Positions 56,335 to 64,000 of a stretch of DNA of 64,000 bases are shown here, in pieces. Each line of letters starts with the position of its first letter. Positions within the stretch are counted from its first letter, which is position 1. The DNA is from Mycolicibacterium rhodesiae JS60 (GTDB taxonomy: Bacteria; Actinomycetota; Actinomycetes; Mycobacteriales; Mycobacteriaceae): contig AGIQ01000002.1 of assembly GCA_000230935.2 (NCBI GenBank), forward strand, positions 620,001 to 684,000. Reading direction: 5' to 3'. Under the pieces are notes generated by a model that saw only the letters and a list, made by a program, of their open reading frames with translations, was not told the origin of the DNA and did no database searches. The position numbers were made by a program, and so were the translations under genes.

Positions 56335-56340
56335 TAGCAT
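56335..56340 (+). promoter_or_regulatory. Leaderless-type -10 box of the DUF4436 gene
   Basis: TAGCAT, then 7 bases, then GTG at 56348. Confidence 0.5.
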
Positions 56341-56347
56341 CTCGGGC

Positions 56348-57247
56348 GTGGGGGTTCCAACGGCAGATGCGCCTGCGCCGGTGAAGAATGCGCCAGCACA
56401 ATCGTGGTGGCGCCGGATCGCGACGGTCGCCCTGATCCTCGCCATCTACGTCGGATCGGTGGCCGGCTACTTCTGGATCGACAGCTCGGCTCACACCGTG
56501 GCGCCGAGCAATCTGGACGCCGCCGACGAGACCGTCGTCTTGGTGGAACTGACCGCCATTCATCCGCTCGACAATCGAGTCGATGTCGACGTCGTCGTGA
56601 TACCCCAGAAGAGCTTGCTTGACCCGGAATTCGGCACGCTGAACACCGATATGGTCGTGGTGGTGTGCCCGTGCACCGATCTCGGCGAACTGTCGTTTCC
56701 CAAAGGCGAGATTCCCAAGGTGATCAAGACCCAGCTGGTGGCCACCGGCGAAGCGGATCGGTGGCCGTTCGACACCTACACCACCAAGACCATCGGCACC
56801 GATGTGTTCGTCGGCTCCGGGGCGGATCGGCGTTATGTGCCTGCGCGGGTGGAAGTGGGCGGATCGCTATACGGCTGGGATATCCGCAGTGACCGGTCGG
56901 GTCCGGCCACCCACTCGGGCGGTACCGACGACAACGCGACGATCACCTTCTCGCGTTCGCGGGGGCCGCTGGCGCTGATCTTCGGGATCTGTCTGGTGCT
57001 GCTGACGCTGCCGGCGATGGCGCTCTACGCCGCGATCGAAATGCTCCTGGGCAAGAAGAAGTTTCAGCCGCCATTCTCGACCTGGTTTGCCGCGATGTTG
57101 TTCGCGGTGGTCCCGATCCGCAACGTGCTACCCGGTGACCCGCCGCCGGGATCCTGGATCGACGAGGCGCTCGTCTTCTGGGTGCTCATCGCGTTGGTTG
57201 CGGCCATCGTGATCTACCTGGTGGCCTGGGCGCGGCGCAGCGACTGA
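56348..57247 (+). CDS. DUF4436 membrane protein
   Basis: 299-residue protein: short cytoplasmic tail, one membrane helix (about 24-44), an extracytoplasmic beta-rich domain (about 55-210; V-D-V-D-V-V-V-I-P-Q and D-R-W-P-F-D-T-Y), then three helices (about 212-235, 245-262, 272-293). This is the DUF4436 family, which is known only from sequence. The W-P-F-D motif recalls the family's conserved core. GTG start with leaderless-type promoter. Function unknown. Confidence 0.82.
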   Translation: MGVPTADAPAPVKNAPAQSWWRRIATVALILAIYVGSVAGYFWIDSSAHTVAPSNLDAADETVVLVELTAIHPLDNRVDVDVVVIPQKSLLDPEFGTLNTDMVVVVCPCTDLGELSFPKGEIPKVIKTQLVATGEADRWPFDTYTTKTIGTDVFVGSGADRRYVPARVEVGGSLYGWDIRSDRSGPATHSGGTDDNATITFSRSRGPLALIFGICLVLLTLPAMALYAAIEMLLGKKKFQPPFSTWFAAMLFAVVPIRNVLPGDPPPGSWIDEALVFWVLIALVAAIVIYLVAWARRSD

Positions 57248-57313
57248 CGCGGCAGCGGAGTTGGCGCCCTCTACCGGCCAGATTGTGGGCAAGTGCGGCC
57301 AGCAAGGACCGGG

Positions 57314-57327
57314 TTGACAGCCGTCAA
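57314..57327. promoter_or_regulatory. Inverted repeat in the fadD4 promoter
   Basis: TTGAC-AGCC-GTCAA, perfect 5-base arms. The left arm is also a -35 hexamer TTGACA, 20 bases before the TACAGT -10 box. A repressor here would block the promoter; the regulator is not identified. Confidence 0.4.
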
Positions 57328-57339
57328 TTTGTGTTGTCG

Positions 57340-57345
57340 TACAGT
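57340..57345 (+). promoter_or_regulatory. -10 box of fadD4, leaderless type
   Basis: TACAGT, then 6 bases, then ATG at 57352; TTGACA lies 20 bases upstream. Confidence 0.6.
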
Positions 57346-57351
57346 GCACCC

Positions 57352-58884
57352 ATGCAGATCCGCGAGCATGCCGAGGCCACTCCCGACAAGCCGGCAGTCA
57401 TCCTGTATCCCTCCGGAAGAACAGTCACATTCGGCGAGATGGAAGCCCGGGCCAACCAGCTGGCACACCTGTTCCGGGAGGCCGGGCTGCGCGAGGGCGA
57501 CGTCGTCGCGGTTCTCATCGAGAACAACGAGCATTTCCACACAGTGCTGTGGGCCGCGCGGCGCTGCGGTCTTTACTACGTGCCGATCAACACTCACCTG
57601 ACCGCGGCGGAGGCCGCCTACATCATCGACAACAGCGAGGCCAAAGCCGTCGTCGGATCGGCCGCGTTGCGCGACACCCTGGCCGGCCTGTCCACCGAGC
57701 TGCCGAAGATGCCCGGGTTGCTCATCATCGCCGGCGGTGGGCTGGATGGTTGGCAGAGATACCCCGAATGCGTTGCAGGCCAGCCCGTTACCCCGATCGA
57801 CGATGAGATCGACGGTGATCTGCTGCAGTATTCGTCGGGGACCACCGGGCGACCGAAAGGCATCAAGCGCGAGCTACCGCACCTGCCTCCCGCTGAGGTT
57901 CCCGGTCTGATGTCGGCGCTGGTCGAATTCTGGATGAACCCGCAGGCTGTGTACATCAGCCCCGCTCCGCTGTACCACACCGCGCCGTCGGTCTGGTCGA
58001 TGCAGACTTTGGCGGGCGGCATCACGACGGTGGTGCTGGAGAAGTTCGACGCGCAGGGCTGCCTCGACGCGATTCAGCGTCACCGGGTTACCCACGGGCA
58101 GTTCGTCCCGGTTATGTTCACCAGGATGTTGAAACTGCCTGAAGACGTGCGTAATTCGTACGATCTGTCGAGTCTGCAGCGGATCATGCACGCCGCGGCG
58201 CCGTGTCCGGTCGAGATCAAGAAACAGATGATCGACTGGTGGGGGCCGATCATCGACGAGTACTACGCCTCCTCCGAGGCGATCGGGTCGACGTTGATCA
58301 CCGCCGAGGATTGGCTCACACACCCCGGATCGGTGGGCAAGCCGATGCTGGGTGGCCTGCACATCCTCGACGAGGAGGGCAACGAGCTGCCGCCCGGGCA
58401 GGCCGGCGAGATCTACTTCGAGGGCGGATTCGACTTCGAGTACCTCAATGACCCTGAGAAGACGGCGAAGTCCCGCGACAGCCATGGCTGGAAATCGGTC
58501 GGTGACATCGGATACGTCGACGAGGACGGCTACCTCTACCTCACCGACCGCCGCCATCACATGATCATCTCCGGCGGGGTGAACATCTATCCGCAGGAAG
58601 CCGAGAACATGCTGGTCACCCACCCCAAGGTGATGGACGCCGCAGTGTTCGGCGTTCCCGATGAGGAGATGGGCCAAAGCGTCAAGGGCGTGGTGCAACT
58701 CGTCGACCCCGCGGACGCCACCGACGAATTCGCCGACGAGCTGTTGGCCTGGCTACGAGATCGGTTGACGCACTACAAGTGTCCGCGCACCATCTCGTTC
58801 GAGACGACGCTGCCCCGGACCGATACCGGCAAGCTGTACAAGCAGGAGTTGATCGCCAAGTACTCGCCCGCCCCGACCGGCTGA
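57352..58884 (+). CDS. fadD4: Fatty-acyl-CoA synthetase FadD4-like
   Basis: 510-residue adenylate-forming enzyme. AMP motif Y-S-S-G-T-T-G-R-P-K-G (160-170), the later Y-A-S-S-E and D-x-G-Y-x-D-E-D-G-Y hinge, and the C-terminal catalytic lysine in T-D-T-G-K are all present. It activates fatty or related acids to acyl-CoA. The ATG at 57352 is selected by its promoter; an upstream extension in frame is not family-like. The stop overlaps the ATG of the enoyl-CoA hydratase gene. Position matches Rv0214. Confidence 0.92.
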   Translation: MQIREHAEATPDKPAVILYPSGRTVTFGEMEARANQLAHLFREAGLREGDVVAVLIENNEHFHTVLWAARRCGLYYVPINTHLTAAEAAYIIDNSEAKAVVGSAALRDTLAGLSTELPKMPGLLIIAGGGLDGWQRYPECVAGQPVTPIDDEIDGDLLQYSSGTTGRPKGIKRELPHLPPAEVPGLMSALVEFWMNPQAVYISPAPLYHTAPSVWSMQTLAGGITTVVLEKFDAQGCLDAIQRHRVTHGQFVPVMFTRMLKLPEDVRNSYDLSSLQRIMHAAAPCPVEIKKQMIDWWGPIIDEYYASSEAIGSTLITAEDWLTHPGSVGKPMLGGLHILDEEGNELPPGQAGEIYFEGGFDFEYLNDPEKTAKSRDSHGWKSVGDIGYVDEDGYLYLTDRRHHMIISGGVNIYPQEAENMLVTHPKVMDAAVFGVPDEEMGQSVKGVVQLVDPADATDEFADELLAWLRDRLTHYKCPRTISFETTLPRTDTGKLYKQELIAKYSPAPTG

Positions 58885-59837
58885 TGCAGCTCGTCGACCT
58901 GTCCGACCCGCCGCCGATCGGGGTGACGGGTCCGCCGGGTGTCGTCGTTGCAGTCGGGGAGCCGTCGACTCGGGATGGTGAATTCTGGCTTGACACTGCG
59001 ACATTCGCGCTGACCGAAGCCGAGCATGAAGATCGCCGGCTAGTTGCGGTGGAATCGGTCGATGAGACTGTCGCCCTGTTGGCCGACCGCTGCGAGCGGT
59101 GGCCGCATGCCAGCGCGATCTGCGACGACGTGCTGCGATCCGTGGACGTGACGGGCCCCGCGCTGCCGGGCATCATCACCGAGTCGTTGGCCTACTCGAC
59201 CCTGCAGTCCGGTCCGGAGTTCGCCCGCTGGCTGGCCGAACGCGGACCGGCCACGCTGCCTGACATCGCCGATCCGGTGGTGGCATGCCGCGACGGTGCC
59301 ACGTTGCGGATCCGGTTCAACAGGCCGAAGCGCCACAACGCGTTCAGTACCGACGCGCGGGCGCTGTTGCTCGAGGCGCTGACCGTCGCGTTGCTTGACG
59401 ACACCGTCACCGAGGTGGTCCTTGGCGGCAACGGCCCATCGTTTTGCAGCGGTGGGGACCTCGGCGAGTTCGGCACCTTCGTCGACCCGGCTTCCGCGCA
59501 CTCGGCGCGCACCCGACACAGCCCCGCGCTCGCGCTCGACGAGCTGACCCGGCGGCTGGGCCGTGCCTGCCGCGCCGAGATTCACGGCCGGGTGCTCGGC
59601 AGCGGGTTGGAGATGGCGTCGTTCTGTGGGTGGGTCAGTTGCGACGCCGAGGCCGTGCTCGGGCTGCCCGAACTGATGCTCGGCCTGATTCCCGGCGCCG
59701 GCGGCACGGTGAGCATCACCCGCCGCATCGGACGTTGGCGCACAGCTTATTTGGTGCTGTCGGGCCGGACCATCGATGCGAGCACGGCGCTGTCTTGGGG
59801 TCTGGTCGACGAGATCAGCCCGATCGGCGCAGCGTAA
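58884..59837 (+). CDS. Enoyl-CoA hydratase/isomerase with N-terminal extension
   Basis: 317-residue crotonase-family enzyme. The crotonase core begins only at about residue 130. Its oxyanion block G-P-S-F-C-S-G-G-D and both catalytic glutamates (in G-S-G-L-E-M-A and L-P-E-L-M-L-G) are present, so it should hydrate enoyl-CoA. The first 125 residues look like a partial second crotonase-like or unrelated domain with Y-S-T-L-Q-S-G-P-E-F-A-R-W-L at its end. ATG overlaps the fadD4 stop, so acid activation and hydration are coupled. The last 23 bases overlap the facing gntR gene. Confidence 0.87.
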   Translation: MQLVDLSDPPPIGVTGPPGVVVAVGEPSTRDGEFWLDTATFALTEAEHEDRRLVAVESVDETVALLADRCERWPHASAICDDVLRSVDVTGPALPGIITESLAYSTLQSGPEFARWLAERGPATLPDIADPVVACRDGATLRIRFNRPKRHNAFSTDARALLLEALTVALLDDTVTEVVLGGNGPSFCSGGDLGEFGTFVDPASAHSARTRHSPALALDELTRRLGRACRAEIHGRVLGSGLEMASFCGWVSCDAEAVLGLPELMLGLIPGAGGTVSITRRIGRWRTAYLVLSGRTIDASTALSWGLVDEISPIGAA

Positions 59838-60534
59838 CCCGATAGGTGTACTGCTCGGGCAGGAAGTGGCTGACCGACAGCTCGACCGGAGTGCCGGTGG
59901 TGTCGGAGTAGAGCCGGTCCACCCGCAGCATCGGGTGCCCGGGCACGCAGCCGAGCGCACCCGCGACCAGTTCGTCGGCGGGTGCCACCGTGATCGACTG
60001 CGCCGCTTCGGCGATGGGATGGTCCAAGTGCGGCTCGAGCACGCCGATGACGGTGTTGGTACCGACAGCGCCACCCGCCAGCTCCGCGGAGTCGAATACC
60101 AGCCGCGCGATCGACTCGGGCAGGTGCACGGTGGTCACCACGAACGGAATGCCGTCATGCAGGCGGCGAAACACCACTGTGTAGACCACGTCATGATCCA
60201 GCCTCAGCCGACTGGCCGCGCTGACGTCGACCCGGCGCGAAAGACCCTGCAGCACTTCCATCGTGGTGTCTTCGGACAGGCTCATCAGGTCCTCGATGGA
60301 ACCGAGTTGCCGCAGATAACCCCGATTGGCGTACGTCCCGCGCCCCGGCACCCGGTACACCACACCCTCGGCCACCAGATCCTGGAACGCCCGGCGCACC
60401 GTCTGCCGCGACAGCCCGTGCTCGGCGACCAATTCGGACTCCGTCGGCAACCGGACACCCTCGGGGTAGGCGCCGGCGGCGATTTCGTCGCGAAGTCGTT
60501 GCCGCAGAACCTGATACGCGGGTTCCGGTTTCAT
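59815..60534 (-). CDS. GntR/HutC-family regulator
   Basis: 239-residue regulator: N-terminal winged helix (about 8-70; R-L-P-T-E-S-E-L-V-A-E-H-G-L-S-R-Q-T-V-R-R-A) and a C-terminal UTRA ligand domain (about 92-235). Its ATG lies 6 bases after the fadE3 stop, so it is expressed from the fadE3 promoter. By position it likely controls that promoter and the divergent Rv0216-type gene through the duplicated motif at 61722 and 61779. Ligand may be an acyl-CoA or acid. Confidence 0.9.
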   Translation of the reverse strand: MKPEPAYQVLRQRLRDEIAAGAYPEGVRLPTESELVAEHGLSRQTVRRAFQDLVAEGVVYRVPGRGTYANRGYLRQLGSIEDLMSLSEDTTMEVLQGLSRRVDVSAASRLRLDHDVVYTVVFRRLHDGIPFVVTTVHLPESIARLVFDSAELAGGAVGTNTVIGVLEPHLDHPIAEAAQSITVAPADELVAGALGCVPGHPMLRVDRLYSDTTGTPVELSVSHFLPEQYTYRVTLRRSG

Positions 60535-60540
60535 GGGCGG

Positions 60541-61698
60541 CTAAATGCCTCCGCGCGCGACCAGTTGACCGGCGATGACGTTGCGCTGGATCTCGTTGGT
60601 GCCCTCGCCGACGATCATCAATGGCGCGTCACGGAAGTAGCGTTCGACGTCGTACTCGGTCGAGTAGCCGTACCCGCCGTGGATGCGCACCGCGTTCAAT
60701 GCGATCTCCATGGCGATCTCGGAGGCGAACAGCTTGGCCATGCCCGCCTCCATGTCGCAGCGCTCGCCGCTGTCGTAGCGTTCGGCGGCGTAACGGGTCA
60801 GCTGGCGGGCGGCGGTCAGCTTGGTGGCCATATCGGCAAGATAGTTGCCGATCGACTGGTGCTTCCAGATGGGCTGGCCGAAACTCTCCCGGTCCTGGGC
60901 GTACGCCAGCGCGTCCTCTAGGGCCGCCGTGGCCACCCCCAGGGCGCGGGATGCCACCTGAATGCGGCCGGTCTCAAGGCCTTTCATCATCTGGCTGAAA
61001 CCGCGACCGGGTTCGCCGCCCAATATCGCGGTGGCCGGCAGCCGGCAGTTGTCGAACGCGATCTCGCAAGACTCGACACCCTTGTAGCCCAGCTTGGGCA
61101 GATCCCGCGACACCGTCATCCCTGCCGTCTCCGCCTCGACCAGCACCACCGAGATGCCTTTGTGCCGCGGGGTGGCCTGCGGATCGGTCTTGCACAGCAA
61201 GGCGATGAGACCCGATCGGCGGGCGTTGGTGATCCACGTCTTGGCGCCGTTGATCACCAGCTCGTCACCGTCGCGACGGGCGACGGTGATCATGTTCTGC
61301 AGATCCGAGCCGCCGCCGGGTTCGGTCAGCGCCATCGTGGCCCGGATCTGGCCGGTGGCCATCCTCGGCAGGTAGGTCTGCTTCTGCTCCTCGGTGCCGA
61401 AGGTCTCCAGCAGCTTGGCCACCACGGTGTGCCCGCCCATCGCGCCGGCCAGGGTCATCCACCCCCGTGCCAGTTCCTGGGTGACCTCGACGTAGCAGGG
61501 CATCGACACCGGGGAGCCGCCGTACTGCTCGCTGATCGCCAGGCCATAGATGCCGATGCGCTTCATCTGCTCGATCCAGGCCTCGGGGTAGGTGTTGGCG
61601 TGCTCGACCTCGCGCACCGTGGGCTTCACATCGCGGTCGACGAACGCCCGCACCGTCTCCACCAGCATCGTTTCTTCGTCGTTGAGTGCAGTGCTCAC
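60541..61698 (-). CDS. fadE3: Acyl-CoA dehydrogenase FadE3-like
   Basis: 385-residue FAD-dependent acyl-CoA dehydrogenase, first oxidation step of beta-oxidation. Standard three-domain fold; FAD block M-A-L-T-E-P-G-G-G-S-D and W-I-T-N-A, and the C-terminal I-H-G-G-Y-G-Y with the catalytic glutamate in G-E-G-T-N-E-I. GTG at 61698 has GGAG upstream on the minus strand. In operon with gntR. Position matches Rv0215c. Confidence 0.92.
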   Translation of the reverse strand: MSTALNDEETMLVETVRAFVDRDVKPTVREVEHANTYPEAWIEQMKRIGIYGLAISEQYGGSPVSMPCYVEVTQELARGWMTLAGAMGGHTVVAKLLETFGTEEQKQTYLPRMATGQIRATMALTEPGGGSDLQNMITVARRDGDELVINGAKTWITNARRSGLIALLCKTDPQATPRHKGISVVLVEAETAGMTVSRDLPKLGYKGVESCEIAFDNCRLPATAILGGEPGRGFSQMMKGLETGRIQVASRALGVATAALEDALAYAQDRESFGQPIWKHQSIGNYLADMATKLTAARQLTRYAAERYDSGERCDMEAGMAKLFASEIAMEIALNAVRIHGGYGYSTEYDVERYFRDAPLMIVGEGTNEIQRNVIAGQLVARGGI

Positions 61699-61721
61699 CA
61701 GATCGCTCCAAGGTCGGGAAA

Positions 61722-61734
61722 TGTACGGCCATAT
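61722..61734. repeat. Motif copy 1 in the fadE3 promoter region
   Basis: TGTACGGCCATAT, identical to the copy at 61779-61791, with a partly symmetric centre TACGGCCATA. It lies 24 bases upstream of the fadE3 start. Probable regulator site. Confidence 0.55.
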
Positions 61735-61771
61735 TGACACGGCGCGGCTAGAAGCACCAGTATGAGCCACT

Positions 61772-62782
61772 GTGACTTTGTACGGCCATATCAGTGATGA
61801 GGCGGACGTTCCCTACTTCGACGATCTGGCGGTCGGCCAGGTCTTCGACTGGGCGCCCTCGATGACGTTGACCTCGGGCGCCGCGGCGACCCATCAGGCG
61901 ATACTGGGCGACCGGATGCGGCTGTCCCTGGACGCCGGCCTCGCCCACGCCGTCGTGGGCACCAACGCTCCACTGGCACACCCGGCTCTGGTGTGCGACG
62001 TCGCGATCGGCCAGAGCACGCTGGTGACCCAGCGGGTCAAGGCCAACCTCTTCTACCGCGGGCTGACGTTCCACCGCTATCCCGTCATCGGCGACACGAT
62101 CTCCACGCGCACCGAGGTGGTCGGGCTGCGCCAGAACACCGCCAAGCCGGGGCGGGCGGCGACGGGATTGGCTGCGCTGCGGATGACCACCGTCGACCAA
62201 GTCGGCCGGCTGGTGCTGGACTTCTACCGCTGCGCGATGCTGCCGCTGAGCCCGAACGCCGGCGACACCGGCCACGCCGACGACCTGTCCTTGATCGGCG
62301 CCGAACTGGCTGCGGCGCCTGACCCGACCGCCGACTGGAACGCGGCAGCGTTCCGTGAACGTGTATCCGGCCCGCACTTCGTGCCGGAGATGGCCGGCTC
62401 GGTGCTGCGCAGCACCGGGGACGTCGTCAGTTCCGCACCCGAGCTGGCCCGGCTGAGTCTGAATATCGCTGCCACCCATCATGATTCGAGGGTCGGTGGG
62501 CAGCGCCTGGTCTACGGCGGGCACACCATCGGGCTGGCGCTGGCCCAGACGAGTCGGCTGCTGCCCAACCTCGCGACGGTCCTGGGCTGGCAGTCCTGCG
62601 ACCACACCGGCCCGGTGCACGAGGGCGACACGTTGTACAGCGAGCTGCAGATCGAGGTGGCCGAGGCGTTGCCTGGCGATCGCGGCGGGGTGCTCGCCCT
62701 GCGTTCACTGGTCTACGCGGTGACCGACGGCGGCGACGACCGTCAGGTCTTGGACTGGCGGTTGCGCGCACTGCATTTCTAG
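61772..62782 (+). CDS. Double-hotdog acyl-thioester hydratase-like protein (Rv0216-like)
   Basis: 336-residue protein with two hotdog folds of the MaoC/(R)-hydratase type, matching Rv0216 in length and place. The second half (about 175-330) contains H-F-V-P-E-M-A-G and Y-G-G-H-T-I-G-L-A, the hydratase-like block. Rv0216 has a known structure but no proven substrate; acyl-CoA of a special chain is likely. GTG at 61772 is the only sensible start; no ribosome site is visible. Copy 2 of the duplicated motif falls in codons 3-7. Confidence 0.85.
   Translation: MTLYGHISDEADVPYFDDLAVGQVFDWAPSMTLTSGAAATHQAILGDRMRLSLDAGLAHAVVGTNAPLAHPALVCDVAIGQSTLVTQRVKANLFYRGLTFHRYPVIGDTISTRTEVVGLRQNTAKPGRAATGLAALRMTTVDQVGRLVLDFYRCAMLPLSPNAGDTGHADDLSLIGAELAAAPDPTADWNAAAFRERVSGPHFVPEMAGSVLRSTGDVVSSAPELARLSLNIAATHHDSRVGGQRLVYGGHTIGLALAQTSRLLPNLATVLGWQSCDHTGPVHEGDTLYSELQIEVAEALPGDRGGVLALRSLVYAVTDGGDDRQVLDWRLRALHF
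61779..61791. repeat. Motif copy 2 at the start of the Rv0216-type gene
   Basis: TGTACGGCCATAT, 57 bases from copy 1 in the same orientation. It falls within the first codons of the gene, where a bound repressor would block transcription start or early elongation. Confidence 0.55.
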
Positions 62783-62857
62783 GCGCCGAGATCGGCATCG
62801 TGCAGGCCGGCACCCGCACTTTTCCGGCCAGATGTCGGTTTGGGCGAGAATGGGGGC

Positions 62858-64000
62858 GTGAGTACTTCCGGCGCTGGCGCCTTGGCCTGGCTGACCGGCA
62901 TGTCCGACGGGCCGCCGGATCACTCGCGGTCGGCGGTGCTGCGCCACGCCGAAACGGTCGGCGCCGAACTCACCGAACTGCTGGGCGTAGCCGTAGACGC
63001 CGGCCGGATCGTGACGGGCCGGGCCGCGCTGCTCGGACTCCACCGGCGGGGCCGCATCTCCGCCGGCGGTGCGACCCGGCTGATGCCGGCGCGGGACGGC
63101 TGGTGGGCGCTGACCGTCTCGCGAGCCGACGACTTTGCCGCTCTACCCGCCCTCGTCGAAGCCGACACCGTGCCAGAGGATCCTTGGCCGGTGATCGAGC
63201 GGTGGGCGGCCCAGCGCCGCTGCGACGAGGCGGTCGAGCGTGCCGTGCTGTTGGATCTGCCCGCGTCAAGGCTGGGTGAGACGATGGCCGCCCCGCCCCG
63301 CGTGGTCCGATCGGGTACCCGGAGTGCACCTCGCGCGACGGCAGGCCTGCTGGTGGCCGACCTGTCGTCGATGTGGGCCGGGCCGCTGTGTGGGCAGATC
63401 CTCGCCGCGGCAGGCGCCACCGTCGTCAAGGTGGAGAGCCCGGCCCGCCCCGACGGCACCCGAGCCGGGGACACGTCCTTCTACGACTGGATCAACCACG
63501 AAAAGCTCTCCTATGCTGTGGATTTCGATCGTGACCACGAGCGCCTGCGCGCACTGGTGAACGCCGCCGACATCGTCATCGAAGGCTCGCGACCGGGGAT
63601 ACTTGCCCGCCGGGGCCTGAGTCCGGAGGCGCTGTCCGGCCCGGATGGCAGGGTCTGGTTGCGTGTCACCGGCCACGGTCCCGAGTCACAGCGAGTCGCC
63701 TTCGGTGACGATGCGGCGGTGGCGGGCGGGCTGGTTGGCGCGAGCCCGAGCGGACCGGTGTTCTGCGGCGACGCTATCGCCGATCCGCTCACCGGGCTGG
63801 AATCGGTACTCGCCGTGACGCATTCGCTGGGCCGCGGCGGAGGCGAGACTGTCGAGGTGGCCATGTCGGCCGTCGCAGCGACCTATGCGGCGATGCCCAC
63901 GACGGCGTCACAATCGCCGGCACCGGCTGACCCACCCAAGCTCCCGCCGCGAACTGTGCCCGCCGCCGCGCTCGGCGCGGACAACGTGGCTGTCGACGCC
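62858..64000 (+). CDS. CaiB/BaiF-type (family III) CoA transferase, 3' end missing
   Basis: Open for 381 codons to the last base of the window, so the C-terminus is absent. The family III CoA-transferase part starts near residue 160 with L-L-V-A-D-L-S-S-M-W-A-G-P-L-C-G and V-V-K-V-E-S-P-A-R-P-D-G; the acidic active-site position is in F-G-D-D-A-A-V-A-G-G-L. The first 155 residues precede the domain and are not explained by it. GTG at 62858, 75 bases after the hydratase-like gene and probably in its operon. It would swap CoA between acids in the fatty-acid module. Confidence 0.83.
   Translation, partial: MSTSGAGALAWLTGMSDGPPDHSRSAVLRHAETVGAELTELLGVAVDAGRIVTGRAALLGLHRRGRISAGGATRLMPARDGWWALTVSRADDFAALPALVEADTVPEDPWPVIERWAAQRRCDEAVERAVLLDLPASRLGETMAAPPRVVRSGTRSAPRATAGLLVADLSSMWAGPLCGQILAAAGATVVKVESPARPDGTRAGDTSFYDWINHEKLSYAVDFDRDHERLRALVNAADIVIEGSRPGILARRGLSPEALSGPDGRVWLRVTGHGPESQRVAFGDDAAVAGGLVGASPSGPVFCGDAIADPLTGLESVLAVTHSLGRGGGETVEVAMSAVAATYAAMPTTASQSPAPADPPKLPPRTVPAAALGADNVAVDA

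Noticed and set aside
62920..63474. 184-codon minus-strand frame near the window end
   Set aside because: Antisense to the CoA transferase, which has clear family motifs and stays open to the last base.

Overview
The window reads as chromosomal DNA of a Mycobacterium, probably a fast-growing (Mycolicibacterium-type) species. The evidence is high G+C throughout, GTG starts and GTGA/ATGA stop-start overlaps, an mce operon, MmpL3 and MmpL11, mycobacterial haem-binding secreted proteins, RicR, Zmp1 and SigG. Gene order follows M. tuberculosis from about Rv0172 (mce1D) to Rv0216, recalled from knowledge of that genome, with several local insertions. No tRNA, rRNA, insertion sequence, phage or CRISPR was seen.

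Layout. 1-6.6 kb: end of a + strand mce1-type lipid-import operon (mceD tail, mceE lipoprotein, mceF, four Mce-associated membrane proteins). 6.6-15.3 kb: DUF1275 protein, SDR, secreted phosphodiester-glycosidase-like protein, small stress membrane protein, sorbosone-dehydrogenase-like lipoprotein with pirin, MarR regulator, haem-binding protein, ferritin-like protein, SigG. 15.4-18.5 kb: monoacylglycerol lipase, a hydrolase-like lipoprotein lacking its nucleophile, a DUF2786 protein and an HExxH protein. 18.7-23.9 kb: molybdopterin oxidoreductase, then an IclR regulator divergent from a flavin oxidase plus a diacetylphloroglucinol-hydrolase-like enzyme. 24-30.8 kb: large secreted protein, ilvD, a copper module (DUF305 lipoprotein and RicR behind a TACCC-N5-GGGTA box), MFS pump, L,D-transpeptidase. 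30.8-36 kb: membrane-anchored esterase, MFS, nitroreductase, Zmp1. 36-44.6 kb: OmamA/OmamB, CoA-binding protein, XRE-like protein, MmpL11, two more haem-binding proteins, a PrrA/PrrB-like two-component system. 44.6-54.4 kb: membrane proteins, mmpL3, NYN protein, trmB, and a pair of degenerate GTPase-like proteins, one with a membrane hairpin. 54.4-64 kb: GTP-dependent PEP carboxykinase, DUF4436 protein and a fatty-acid module (fadD4, enoyl-CoA hydratase, fadE3-gntR, Rv0216-type hydratase, CoA transferase cut by the window end).

Common themes. Lipid uptake and envelope building dominate: Mce1 and its OmamAB stabilisers, MmpL3 and MmpL11, L,D-transpeptidase and acyl-CoA enzymes. Metal and haem handling is a second theme: three haem-binding proteins, MmpL11 and RicR. 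Many genes start with no Shine-Dalgarno but with a TANNNT box 6-7 bases before the start codon, the pattern of leaderless mycobacterial transcripts. Most convergent gene pairs with a gap between them are separated by a long inverted repeat, taken as a two-way terminator. Several regulators sit beside clear palindromes (MarR 11906-11925, IclR 21761-21777, RicR 27309-27325, haem-binding gene 12898-12912) or a duplicated motif (GntR, 61722 and 61779).
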